Shown: positions 35,041-44,031 of the stretch, piece after piece
How the letters are laid out: each line of letters starts with the position of its first letter
Numbering within the stretch: the first letter of the stretch is position 1
NCBI RefSeq assembly: GCF_000422505.1
Contig: NZ_KE383867.1
Span: 128,494 to 192,493 of the forward strand
DNA length: 64,000 nt
Source of the DNA: Paenibacillus pinihumi DSM 23905 = JCM 16419
GTDB lineage: Bacteria; Bacillota; Bacilli; Paenibacillales; Paenibacillaceae
Reading direction: 5' to 3'
Program-made: the position numbers and the translations under genes
The notes under the pieces: generated by a model
The model's database searches: none
What the model was told of the DNA's origin: nothing
What the model saw: the letters and a program-made list of their open reading frames with translations, nothing else

Positions 35041-35874
35041 ATGGAAATTCGTCACGCCACCAATCCTTCCGATATAAAGTCGTACACGACCGAAAGACTG
35101 CGGAAGGATTTTCTGATTGAAGACTTGTTTCAGACAGGCAAAGTTACAATGGTGTATACTCATTATGACCGGATGATAGTCGGCGGTGCCGTTCCTGGGA
35201 ACGAACCTTTGGAGATTGAAGATGCCGATGCATTGAAGACCGAATATTTTCTGGAGCGCCGGGAAATCGGTCTATTGAACGTAGGCGGCGGTGAGGCTGT
35301 CATTATGGCTAACGGGGAAGTCTACGAGCTTGGCAAGCTGGATGCGCTCTATGTGGGAATGGGCGTCAAGAAGCTCACGGTAGCAAGCAAGGATCAGGGC
35401 AACCCGGCCAGAATTTATTTTTGCTCTTCACTTGCACATGCAACGCATCCGACAAGGAAAGTGCTCATTAGTGAAGCGAACCCGCTTCATATGGGCTCGA
35501 TCGAGACATCGAATGAACGAACCATTTATCAATATATTCATGCCGATGGCGTACAAAGCTGCCAGCTTATGCTGGGGGTTACGCGCTTCAAGCCAGGCAG
35601 TGTATGGAATACGATGCCTGCACATCTGCATGACCGCCGGATGGAAGCGTATCTGTACTTTGACATGAAAGAGGATACGCGGGTATTCCATTTTATGGGC
35701 GAGCCATCGGAGACACGGCATCTGGTCGTCAGCAATGAGCAGGCCGTTATATCTCCTCCATGGTCGATCCATTCGGGGGCTGGCACAAGCAGCTATACGT
35801 TCTGCTGGGCGATGGCAGGAGAAAATTATACCTTTAAGGATATGGACATCGTCCCGATGTGGGATTTGAAGTAG
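35041..35874 (+). CDS. kduI: 5-dehydro-4-deoxy-D-glucuronate isomerase
   Basis: Isomerises 5-keto-4-deoxyuronate (from unsaturated uronates of pectin or glycosaminoglycans) to 2,5-diketo-3-deoxygluconate. 277 residues; cupin fold. Typical sequence: MEIRHATNPSDIKSYTTERLRKDFLIEDLF, TYSHYDR-like THYDRMIVGG, LEIGNPNPL-type region replaced by ISEANPLHMGSIETSNERTIYQYIH, and the metal-binding MPAHLHDRRMEAYLYFDM (His and Glu ligands) with SPPWSIHSGAGTSSYTFCWAMAGEN near the end. AGGAGG precedes ATG 35041. First gene of the kduI-deoR-kduD operon. Confidence 0.95.
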   Translation: MEIRHATNPSDIKSYTTERLRKDFLIEDLFQTGKVTMVYTHYDRMIVGGAVPGNEPLEIEDADALKTEYFLERREIGLLNVGGGEAVIMANGEVYELGKLDALYVGMGVKKLTVASKDQGNPARIYFCSSLAHATHPTRKVLISEANPLHMGSIETSNERTIYQYIHADGVQSCQLMLGVTRFKPGSVWNTMPAHLHDRRMEAYLYFDMKEDTRVFHFMGEPSETRHLVVSNEQAVISPPWSIHSGAGTSSYTFCWAMAGENYTFKDMDIVPMWDLK

Positions 35875-35902
35875 CCTTTTTAACATTTGGGAGGAGTCAT
35901 TC

Positions 35903-36658
35903 ATGCTGGCTGCACAGCGACATCGGAATATTATAGAACGGCTTGAAAAGCAGGGGAGTGTCAAAGTTTCCGAGCTGAGCGCAAGCTTCCAGGTGACGGA
36001 GAAGACGATCCGTGAGGACCTGGAGAAGCTCGAGGAAAAGGGGCTCCTGAAGCGCATTCACGGTGGCGCTGTGCTGGAGGCGGAGGGCGAGGACAGCCTG
36101 CTGCCGCTGATGATTCCCAATATTCGCAATGGACAGGCCAAGGCGGCGATTGCCGAGCAGGCTTTGCGTTATATTGAACCGGGGGATATTATCGCACTCG
36201 ATGCGGGCAGCACAACACTGGAGATTGCAAAGCGGGTTAAGAATATGCCGCTCACCGTGCTAACCAATGATTTGCTGATCATTCGCGAGCTGGCGCTCAA
36301 GGAGCAGATTCGTCTTGTCGTCCCTGGCGGCTACAGGCATCATAATCTGCTTATCGGGGGCGAGGAGCTGGAGTGGATCAGCCGGCTCAATGTGCACAAG
36401 CTGTTTCTGTCTACGACAGGCATTCATTTGGAATACGGCCTGACGATCTTTACGGAGGAACTGGCGAAGCTCAAGAAGGTGTACATGTCCTGTGCCAGAC
36501 ATATTTATTGTGTAGCTGATCACAGCAAATTCGACAAAGGTGCGCTGATTACATTTGCGGAGCTGTCAGAAGTGGATTATTTCATCACAGACAGCGGTCT
36601 CAATGATGAGCTGGTGTCGAAATACGATGGACAAGCAGTCAAGCTGATTCGGGCCTGA
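35903..36658 (+). CDS. DeoR family transcriptional regulator of the kdu operon
   Basis: 251 residues: N-terminal DeoR-type winged helix (MLAAQRHRNIIERLEKQGSVKVSELSASFQVTEKTIREDLEKLEEKGLLKRIHGGAVL) and the C-terminal DeoRC sugar-phosphate sensor (IALDAGSTTLEIAKRV, LTVLTNDLLI, YCVADHSKFDKGALITFA, FITDSG). It sits between kduI and kduD and probably represses the operon through the 13-bp inverted repeat upstream of kduI. Most Gram-positive kdu genes are not named for a DeoR regulator; ligand unknown. Confidence 0.9.
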   Translation: MLAAQRHRNIIERLEKQGSVKVSELSASFQVTEKTIREDLEKLEEKGLLKRIHGGAVLEAEGEDSLLPLMIPNIRNGQAKAAIAEQALRYIEPGDIIALDAGSTTLEIAKRVKNMPLTVLTNDLLIIRELALKEQIRLVVPGGYRHHNLLIGGEELEWISRLNVHKLFLSTTGIHLEYGLTIFTEELAKLKKVYMSCARHIYCVADHSKFDKGALITFAELSEVDYFITDSGLNDELVSKYDGQAVKLIRA

Positions 36659-36680
36659 TGGCAAAAGGAGAGTTTGAGAA

Positions 36681-37436
36681 ATGAACTTGTTTGATTTAAG
36701 CGGCAGGACAGCAGTCGTTACAGGGGCAGGGCGAGGGCTCGGCAAGGCGGTTGCGTTGGGCCTTGCCGAAGCTGGTGCGGATGTGGTGCTGGTGACGAAC
36801 AGCACTCCGGCTGATGACTTGAAGCAGGAGATTGCAGCTCTTGGCAGAAAAGCGTTGACGATTCAGGCCAATGTCGGCGATCAGAGCCAGCTTCCCGGCA
36901 TTATCCGGCAGACGCTGGAGCAATTCGGACGTATTGATATTTTGGTTAACAATGCGGGGATTATCCGGCGTACGCCTGCGGCAGATCATGCCTTTGAGGA
37001 TTGGCAGGAAGTGCTGGACGTCAATTTGAATGCGGTCTTCACGCTTTGCCAACTGGCAGGCAGGGAGATGATCGCTCAAGGGTCGGGCAAAATTATCAAT
37101 ATCGCATCCATGCTTTCCTTCCAGGGAGGCATCAATGTGCCGGGTTATACGGCGAGCAAGCATGCCATTGCAGGCTTGACGAAGGCACTCGGTAATGAAT
37201 GGGCGTCCAAGGGTGTGCAGGTGAATGCTATTGCTCCGGGCTATATGAGTACAGACAATACCGAAGCGCTGCGCGGGGACCCGGTCCGCAGCCGTCAAAT
37301 ACTGGAGCGTATTCCGGCAGGCCGCTGGGGCGAACTGGAAGATATGAAAGGCCCGGCTGTATTCCTTGCTTCTTCTGCGAGTGATTATATGAATGGCCAT
37401 GTGCTGTGTGTCGATGGCGGCTGGATGAACCGGTAG
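36681..37436 (+). CDS. kduD: 2-dehydro-3-deoxy-D-gluconate 5-dehydrogenase
   Basis: Short-chain dehydrogenase that reduces 2,5-diketo-3-deoxygluconate to KDG, following KduI. 251 residues with NAD-binding VVTGAGRGLGKAVALGL, the NNAG motif (LVNNAGIIRRTPAADH), catalytic Ser in IASMLSFQGG, YxxxK (YTASKHAIAG) and C-terminal NGHVLCVDGGWMNR, closely matching KduD. ATG 36681 follows AAAGGAGAG. Last gene of the operon; KDG kinase and aldolase are not in the window. Confidence 0.93.
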   Translation: MNLFDLSGRTAVVTGAGRGLGKAVALGLAEAGADVVLVTNSTPADDLKQEIAALGRKALTIQANVGDQSQLPGIIRQTLEQFGRIDILVNNAGIIRRTPAADHAFEDWQEVLDVNLNAVFTLCQLAGREMIAQGSGKIINIASMLSFQGGINVPGYTASKHAIAGLTKALGNEWASKGVQVNAIAPGYMSTDNTEALRGDPVRSRQILERIPAGRWGELEDMKGPAVFLASSASDYMNGHVLCVDGGWMNR

Positions 37437-37456
37437 GTTTTTGATATGATATAAAG

Positions 37457-37499
37457 AGGCTTCCTGGGGGTGATTTTTTACTTCTTGAGAAGCCTTTTT
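37457..37499 (+). terminator. possible terminator of the kdu operon
   Basis: Seven-base arms AGGCTTC/GAAGCCT with a large 25-base loop and a T-run after the second arm. Confidence 0.55.
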
Positions 37500-37542
37500 G
37501 AAATATAAGAAAGTATAAGTTCCACTTAAAGGCGGGAATTCA

Positions 37543-38343
37543 TTGATACGCAAACTCATGCCGGAAGAGCTAACAGCCATTTTGAATACGATCGATCGCG
37601 ACCATCATTTTCTCTATTACTCCTATCTGACCGCACGAAAGCACAACGCGCAGCACTACGGGCAGTTCACAGATGAAGGCGAATTAACCGGCGTTCTTGC
37701 TTTTTTAAAGGGACTCCCGTTTTATGCTTTTTCCGCATATGCCGTCCAGAGGGCGTTTCAGCTTCAGCCGGTGCTTTCCTATATTAAGCGTCAATTACAA
37801 TTGCCTGACCAGGCAACAGGCAGCTTTATTCTGAATGAACAGGAGATGGCATACTTGTCCGCACAGGTGAATTTCACAAGGCCGCCGCGGGGACTCATCC
37901 TGATGAAACATATGAATTTGAAAGCCTTGCCTCCCCAGGACGAGCGTGTGCAACAGCTGGCATCATTCTCATTTCCCCAGATTGAAGAATTGATGGCGGA
38001 ATTAAATACGATGGCATTTACCAAAGAAGAATTGAACTATCCCTTCTTTGGCGCACTGGCGGAGCAGAAGCTCATTGCGGCAGGGGGCTACCATATTTAC
38101 AATGGGGATTATGCAGAGCTGGGCAATATCGGGACGAATACTGCATGGAGACGGCAGGGCTATGGCAGAAGCATATCTGCGGAGCTGACCCGGAATGCAA
38201 GAGCGTTGACACCGAATGTATATTTGAATGTACTGGAGGAAAATGAAGCTGCCATACGCCTTTATGAGTCGCTGGGGTATGAACGGATCTGCAAACAGTA
38301 TATTGTGGAGTTTTCTTTAGAGAGCGGGTATGTCAGGCAATAG
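37543..38343 (+). CDS. GNAT family N-acetyltransferase
   Basis: 266-residue protein with an N-terminal part of unknown fold (about 1-150, perhaps a degenerate GNAT half) and a C-terminal GNAT domain: LAEQKLIAAGGYHIYNGDYAELGNIGTNTAWRRQGYGRSISAELT, with the acetyl-CoA loop RRQGYGRS, and NVLEENEAAIRLYESLGYERI. A TTG start at 37543 follows AAAGGCGGG; ATG 37558 is an alternative. Substrate unknown; no operon partners. Confidence 0.82.
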   Translation: MIRKLMPEELTAILNTIDRDHHFLYYSYLTARKHNAQHYGQFTDEGELTGVLAFLKGLPFYAFSAYAVQRAFQLQPVLSYIKRQLQLPDQATGSFILNEQEMAYLSAQVNFTRPPRGLILMKHMNLKALPPQDERVQQLASFSFPQIEELMAELNTMAFTKEELNYPFFGALAEQKLIAAGGYHIYNGDYAELGNIGTNTAWRRQGYGRSISAELTRNARALTPNVYLNVLEENEAAIRLYESLGYERICKQYIVEFSLESGYVRQ

Positions 38344-38513
38344 AAGCGAAATGAATACTTAGGTCTTTCCGAGCGTATACGTACCCATGAGTACATGGAG
38401 CACACAGAGCCGGATAACTTGCTTGCCGCTCCTTGCAGACACTAAAATAGAGACAGGGATAACAAAAATGGCCGTTTTATTAAACGGTCAGGCATGGAGA
38501 TGGAGGGAGATCG

Positions 38514-39101
38514 ATGAGGCTGCTCCGGCGTTTATTTACTGTGCTGCTTGTTTTGCTGCTGCTGCTCGGACTGGGAGTTTGGGGACTGATTCGCTATATT
38601 GCTCCGCAAGAGCAGCTTGGCCTGGATGCTCCCCGGGTTAATATGGAGAAAAAAGTTCTGGAGATGGCGATTGAGCTGAAGCCTGAGCTTACGCTGACAT
38701 CGGAAGAAATCAATCATTTGATCAAGAGCCATTTGCAGAAAAATCCCAAATTGGAGAACGGGACGGAGCTGAATGGCGCTGATTTTAAGCTGAACGGCAG
38801 CCTGATGTCCGCCCGGGTAAATTTGACGTATATGGGTCTGGTTAAAATGGGCGCATCGGCGCAGTACCGTCTTGTGTGGGATAAGCCCAACCTGCGTGCC
38901 ATACCCGAGCACCTCACCGTCAGATCTGTAAATCTGCCTTCTGAACTGCTGAAGGAAATTGTCGTTCCCTTGGGCAGCGAGCTTCCAAGCTGGGTCGAGA
39001 TCAGTCAGGTTACATTCGAGGATTCCCGGGTAAGAATCAGATTTCAGGCCAAGCTTCCGGACCCGGGATGGCTGATAGACCGATTAAAGGAGATCAGTTA
39101 A
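38514..39101 (+). CDS. membrane-anchored protein of unknown function (YpmS-like)
   Basis: 195 residues: one N-terminal membrane helix (LRRLFTVLLVLLLLLGLGVWGLI, about 3-26) and an extracellular domain with TLTSEEINHLIKSHL and beta-rich segments ending in FEDSRVRIRFQAKLPDP. The layout recalls YpmS/DUF2140 proteins, but I cannot confirm the family. ATG 38514 follows GGAGGGAG. It is upstream of groESL but separated by about 150 bp with its own promoter features. Confidence 0.65.
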   Translation: MRLLRRLFTVLLVLLLLLGLGVWGLIRYIAPQEQLGLDAPRVNMEKKVLEMAIELKPELTLTSEEINHLIKSHLQKNPKLENGTELNGADFKLNGSLMSARVNLTYMGLVKMGASAQYRLVWDKPNLRAIPEHLTVRSVNLPSELLKEIVVPLGSELPSWVEISQVTFEDSRVRIRFQAKLPDPGWLIDRLKEIS

Positions 39102-39254
39102 GCCATAGCACTGTTATTGTTTCAGCCTTTGCAGAACTTTAGTCATTGCGTGAGCAGCAAAGGCTGCGGGAGCCTGAAATGCTTTTAGCATCAGCCGTGA
39201 GTAGAATCAGGTGTGGCTTATGGGTGTTTTTTCATTAAAAAGCGATAAAAGGAC

Positions 39255-39283
39255 TTGAAAAATGCTGCTCAAATTAGTATTAT
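39255..39283 (+). promoter_or_regulatory. sigma-A promoter of groESL
   Basis: -35 TTGAAA (39255-39260), 17-base spacer, -10 TATTAT (39278-39283), placed just upstream of the CIRCE element, as in other Bacilli. Confidence 0.8.
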
Positions 39284-39294
39284 AAAAATGATTA

Positions 39295-39321
39295 TTAGCA
39301 CTAGACGTTAACGAGTGCTAA
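39295..39321 (+). promoter_or_regulatory. CIRCE operator (HrcA binding site)
   Basis: TTAGCACT-A-N8-9-GAGTGCTAA: the 27-bp CIRCE inverted repeat with one change in the left arm (A for C at its ninth base). It puts groESL under HrcA heat-shock repression. Confidence 0.93.
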
Positions 39322-39362
39322 TATAAAGGGAGCACTAAATTTCAAAAGGAGGCTATTTTTTC

Positions 39363-39644
39363 ATGATCAGACCTTTAGGTGAACGCGTATTGATCGAACC
39401 GATCGCGAAAGAGGAAACGACTGCCAGCGGCATTGTACTGCCAGACACAGCGAAAGAGAAACCGCAAGAAGGTAAAGTAATCGCTGTAGGAAGCGGAGCA
39501 ATTAAGGATGGCGCTCGTGTAGCATTGGAAGTAAAAGAAGGCGACCGCGTTATTTTCTCCAAATACGCTGGCACAGAAATCAAATACGAGGGTAAAGAGT
39601 ATTTGATTATGAAGGAAAGCGACATCCACGCGATCTTGGGATAA
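39363..39644 (+). CDS. groES: co-chaperonin GroES
   Basis: 93-residue GroES ([39 protein letters not shown]...). The mobile-loop region [12 protein letters not shown] that binds GroEL and the [32 protein letters not shown] ending are standard. A strong AAAGGAGGC lies before ATG 39363. It is the first gene of the CIRCE-regulated operon. Codon use is strongly biased, as expected of a highly expressed gene. Confidence 0.98.
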   Translation: MIRPLGERVLIEPIAKEETTASGIVLPDTAKEKPQEGKVIAVGSGAIKDGARVALEVKEGDRVIFSKYAGTEIKYEGKEYLIMKESDIHAILG

Positions 39645-39685
39645 GCCCGGTTTTGAAACCATATAGATGAATGAAACATACTTAA

Positions 39686-41372
<1,687 letters not shown>

Positions 41373-41424
41373 GTATGGGTTTCTCTTTGGGGAAACCTGG
41401 AATGCCCACATTGTGTAAAAATAA

Positions 41425-41464
41425 GATACCTTAGAGTGATGAAAATTGCTCTAAGGTATCTTTT
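41425..41464 (+). terminator. terminator after groEL within the island
   Basis: Twelve-base perfect arms (41425-41436 and 41449-41460) followed by TTTTG. A diverged copy with compensatory base changes is found at 43238-43288. Confidence 0.85.
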
Positions 41465-41490
41465 GTATATCTTGACTAAGGGATGATGAT

Positions 41491-42573
41491 TTGAGTTTAG
41501 AAAGAATTATACTAGTGCCTGGAAGTATAGAATTAGTTTCCTCAAAGGATGAATTAAATTATCAGGAGGTTTTGGATGATTTTCCGAATGCAGAGTATAT
41601 ATTTGTAACCACATATAATATCTCTGCAAAAAGAAATTACTTATTAGATCTACTTAAAGATTCTGCAGAACATGCAGAGGTACGTATTGTTACAAATATT
41701 CCAAATCATTATGATACCTACTATAGTGATTCAGCACGTGAAAAAGCTAAAGATAGCATCAAGAATTATACAAAACGGTTGAATTCAAATGAGATAGATG
41801 GTATCGCTACTTTTTATCACTTTGATAATCATACTAAAATAGTACTAACAAATAATATAGCTTACATTGGTTCAGCGAATTTCTCGGATGAAAGCATGAA
41901 TAACAGAGAGACAGGTACGCTTATTCGTGACCCCGAGAAGGTAAAGCTGATTATTGAAAATTTGGTACCTTTAATTGAAGATGAAGGGATTCAGTATTTC
42001 GGTGATGTATTTAATAAAAAGCAAATTATTCTATCAAAGCTATTATCAGATATGATGTCTATTACGGATAGCATGAAGGAAGGATTGTTTACTTATGTAG
42101 GTCGATTCGAAGAGAACGAGGTATATAATTCGAGAGATCCATATGTATCTCCTAAAAAGCTTAATCAGTTGTGTGAGATATTGTATGAATTTGATGAGGA
42201 AATAAATGATTTGATTAACGTTACTGGACATGACACTTTTTCTGAGTCAAACATTATTAGTAACCTAGAGACTGCCCGAAATTTATGTGAAGAAGAATCA
42301 CCTATGTATGAATTAGCATTCTTTGATCATCAAGATTTTGCTTGTGAACTAATCAGTGATGAACTTTCATATTATGATGAACTAGATAAAGCTACAGAGA
42401 TAGCGTCCCAACGAGCTTTTGATCGACATGAAGAATTGGCAGAAGCTGCAGAATCTGATGTGAATGAATTTTATAATCTAATAGAATTCATAACGGATGA
42501 AATAATAAGGTTTGTTGATGAGTTAGAGAAATTACATGATCAGCAACAAACCATTGATAATATGAAAAGATAA
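41491..42573 (+). CDS. phospholipase D-like (HKD) domain protein in island
   Basis: 360-residue AT-rich gene. The N-terminal half (about 30-165) looks like a single PLD domain: YIFVTTYNIS, VRIVTNIPNHYDTYY, then the HKD-type motif His114-x-Lys116 (FDNHTKIVLTNNIAYIGSANFSDESMNN) with IGSANFS at 126-132 and ETGTLIRD. One HKD motif means a dimer would be needed for a complete active site, as in PLD-family nucleases. The C-terminal half is strongly acidic and helical, of unknown fold. Start TTG 41491 follows AAGGGATG. Located first in the island; nuclease or lipase activity in defence is only an inference. Confidence 0.75.
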   Translation: MSLERIILVPGSIELVSSKDELNYQEVLDDFPNAEYIFVTTYNISAKRNYLLDLLKDSAEHAEVRIVTNIPNHYDTYYSDSAREKAKDSIKNYTKRLNSNEIDGIATFYHFDNHTKIVLTNNIAYIGSANFSDESMNNRETGTLIRDPEKVKLIIENLVPLIEDEGIQYFGDVFNKKQIILSKLLSDMMSITDSMKEGLFTYVGRFEENEVYNSRDPYVSPKKLNQLCEILYEFDEEINDLINVTGHDTFSESNIISNLETARNLCEEESPMYELAFFDHQDFACELISDELSYYDELDKATEIASQRAFDRHEELAEAAESDVNEFYNLIEFITDEIIRFVDELEKLHDQQQTIDNMKR

Positions 42574-42585
42574 TTGCCCTTAGTA

Positions 42586-42729
42586 TTACAAGCTTTGCAT
42601 GAGTTCATTGAACTTCTGAGAAGCTTCTTTTTTCATAGTTTTGGTGACGTGGAGATAAACACGTTTTGTAATTTCGTCGTCCTGGTGTCCTAATTTTTCT
42701 ATAATCTCATGAATTGGAACATATGATGC
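42586..42729 (-). pseudogene. C-terminal remnant of a tyrosine recombinase (integrase)
   Basis: Reading the minus strand from 42729 gives about 47 codons ending in TAA at 42586: VPIHEIIEKLGHQDDEITKRV, then YLHVTKTMKKEASQKFNELM. This is the end of a phage-type integrase, with the LGH box (catalytic His or Trp region) and the Tyr nucleophile in the Y-L-H motif. Everything upstream is missing; a stop codon precedes the fragment. It explains how the island could have entered and why it is now immobile. Not listed as an open frame because it is too short. Confidence 0.75.
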
Positions 42730-43024
42730 CTAAGAAATGGCGTAACCATTGGGCTTTTAGCGGGGATAAAGCTGCTGCGGATTTCCGTGACCGCAAACTG
42801 CTTACGCTGGAAACTTAACGATTATCACGCAAGCGTTGAACGCTTCCATACGTGACTCCGACTGGGCGAAAAAGAAATCTGAACGAGGTGATAAAGGCAG
42901 ATTAAGAAAATATGCGGAAGGAATAGAGACCCTTTCCGCTTATCTTGACGCCGATATTTGGGATGAAAACGCAACTATAGAAGAGCCTCTTACCTGTCAT
43001 CAAAGGCACTTGAAGCATGGGTGA
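42726..43024 (+). pseudogene. degenerate coding fragments, family not recognised
   Basis: Two short frames (ATG 42726 with 30 codons, then a frame through 43024 read as ...NASIRDSDWAKKKSERGDKGRLRKYAEGIETLSAYLDADIW) look like pieces of one protein broken by a frameshift near 42816. GC content is higher than in the rest of the island, so they may come from a different source. I cannot name the protein. Confidence 0.35.
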
Positions 43025-43060
43025 TTTAGCGCTTAAGTTTTATTGTTTAGAAACGCATAC

Positions 43061-43228
43061 CGGTTGGGGACGAAGGTCATCATATTCATGAAAACGGCAA
43101 CAAACGTAACCATACGCAAAAAGTAAACCCCCTTATAATTCAAAGCATTAGCTCGCCGCGGCGTAGGAGAACCAAGTAGCTTATGTTTCCGCATACGAAA
43201 CATAGGCCTGAACAATTCCATGCCCACA
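43061..43228. repeat. diverged module-end repeat, copy R1
   Basis: About 168 bp similar to 46148-46317. Shared blocks include TTGGGGACGAA, ACGGCAAC, CCTTATAA-TCAAAGC and TTCCATGCCCACA. It ends directly before the duplicated terminator. Confidence 0.6.
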
Positions 43229-43237
43229 TTGTGTAAA

Positions 43238-43288
43238 CAGAAGACACCTTAGAGTGATGGAAATTACTCTAAGGTGTCTTCTGTTTTT
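43238..43288 (+). terminator. second copy of the post-groEL terminator
   Basis: Perfect 17-bp arms (43238-43254 and 43267-43283) with the same core as 41425-41464, but C-G pairs in place of T-A, followed by TTTTT. It and the preceding TGCCCACATTGTG form a partial duplicate of the sequence after groEL. Confidence 0.8.
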
Positions 43289-43359
43289 AAGAAAGGGGAG
43301 AGGTCTTGCGCATCTTCAGCAATTTTTGAATACATAACAGAACTGGATATCACGAATAA

Positions 43360-43464
43360 AACGTCTTGGTGGATCGTGGACACGACATCTATAAGAACTT
43401 TGCACTTCTGGAGGAGAAGCCTAAGGCTACGATAAATTATCGTGTACATTCGTTGTATTATTAA
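43360..43464 (+). pseudogene. possible IS4-type transposase fragment
   Basis: A frame of about 34 codons reads NVLVDRGHDIYKNFALLEEK... and ends in TAA at 43464. The DRGxDxYxxFA pattern resembles the DDE-region of IS4-family transposases. It is short and without inverted repeats, so the call is tentative. The rest of 43289-43800 shows no gene. Confidence 0.3.
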
Positions 43465-43803
43465 AGTTGGCTGTTTCTATGATCTGGTTGGCTTAGGGTT
43501 TGAAAACATCACTTAGGACATTTTCTTGTTTTTCTCAATCAATTCCTCCGATAAACTCTCCCTGTTGTTTTACTTTGATGATATTAACTAAAGTGAGAGG
43601 AAAAACCATAATGTTTGTCGAATTCAACAGAAGTATTCCGAAGTATCTATGCTTGATGTATTCCTGACTCTCAAGGTGAGCACGATGCGAGGACCAAGCG
43701 AAAAAAAAAGCTTGTGAGTTGATACTCCTCCACAATCGCTGCTCTAGTTATTGGTATTGAGCATCATTAGGTGCGAAATGTGAGATTTAAGAGAGGTGAA
43801 AAT

Positions 43804-44031
43804 GTGGATTTTTTTAATCCTTCAACATTAGAAGGTTCATTAACAATTGGTATAATTGCAGGCTTAATAAGTGGAGCAGTAATAGGTTTTTTTAGTGGTA
43901 GAGCTTATGAGAAAAACAGTATAGTAAAATCAAATATAAAACAAAAAGGCAACGGAAATGTGGCGATTCAAAATTCCAAAGTAGGGCGGGATTTATTTGT
44001 TCGAGAAGAAAAAGATAACACAGGAGGGTAA
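43804..44031 (+). CDS. small single-pass membrane protein ahead of the STAND NTPase
   Basis: 75 residues from GTG 43804, which has an excellent AGAGGTG site (GTG 43771 is an upstream alternative). One membrane helix (LTIGIIAGLISGAVIGFFSG, about 12-31) is followed by a basic stretch and KQKGNGNVAIQNSKVGRDLFV, a pattern (x-Q-x-G-N-x-N) seen at the N-termini of many NTPase-linked proteins. The 3' end overlaps the STAND frame by 35 bases in a different phase. The same kind of motif recurs just after the junction in the STAND frame (ITQEGNDNYAVIDSKINI), so the two may once have been, or may still be, one protein. Confidence 0.6.
   Translation: MDFFNPSTLEGSLTIGIIAGLISGAVIGFFSGRAYEKNSIVKSNIKQKGNGNVAIQNSKVGRDLFVREEKDNTGG

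Noticed and set aside
39123-39169. Terminator after the YpmS-like gene
   Set aside because: Arms CAGCCTTTGC/GCAAAGGCTG pair, but the loop is large and no T-run follows; left unassigned.
42836-43024. Complete small gene
   Set aside because: No ribosome binding site, first codon inside an apparent frameshifted fragment, and no matching 3' context; treated as a remnant.
44005-44014. Canonical -1 ribosomal frameshift site
   Set aside because: The A-rich stretch is slippery, but the NTPase frame is +1 (or -2) relative to the upstream peptide, so a simple -1 slip does not join them.
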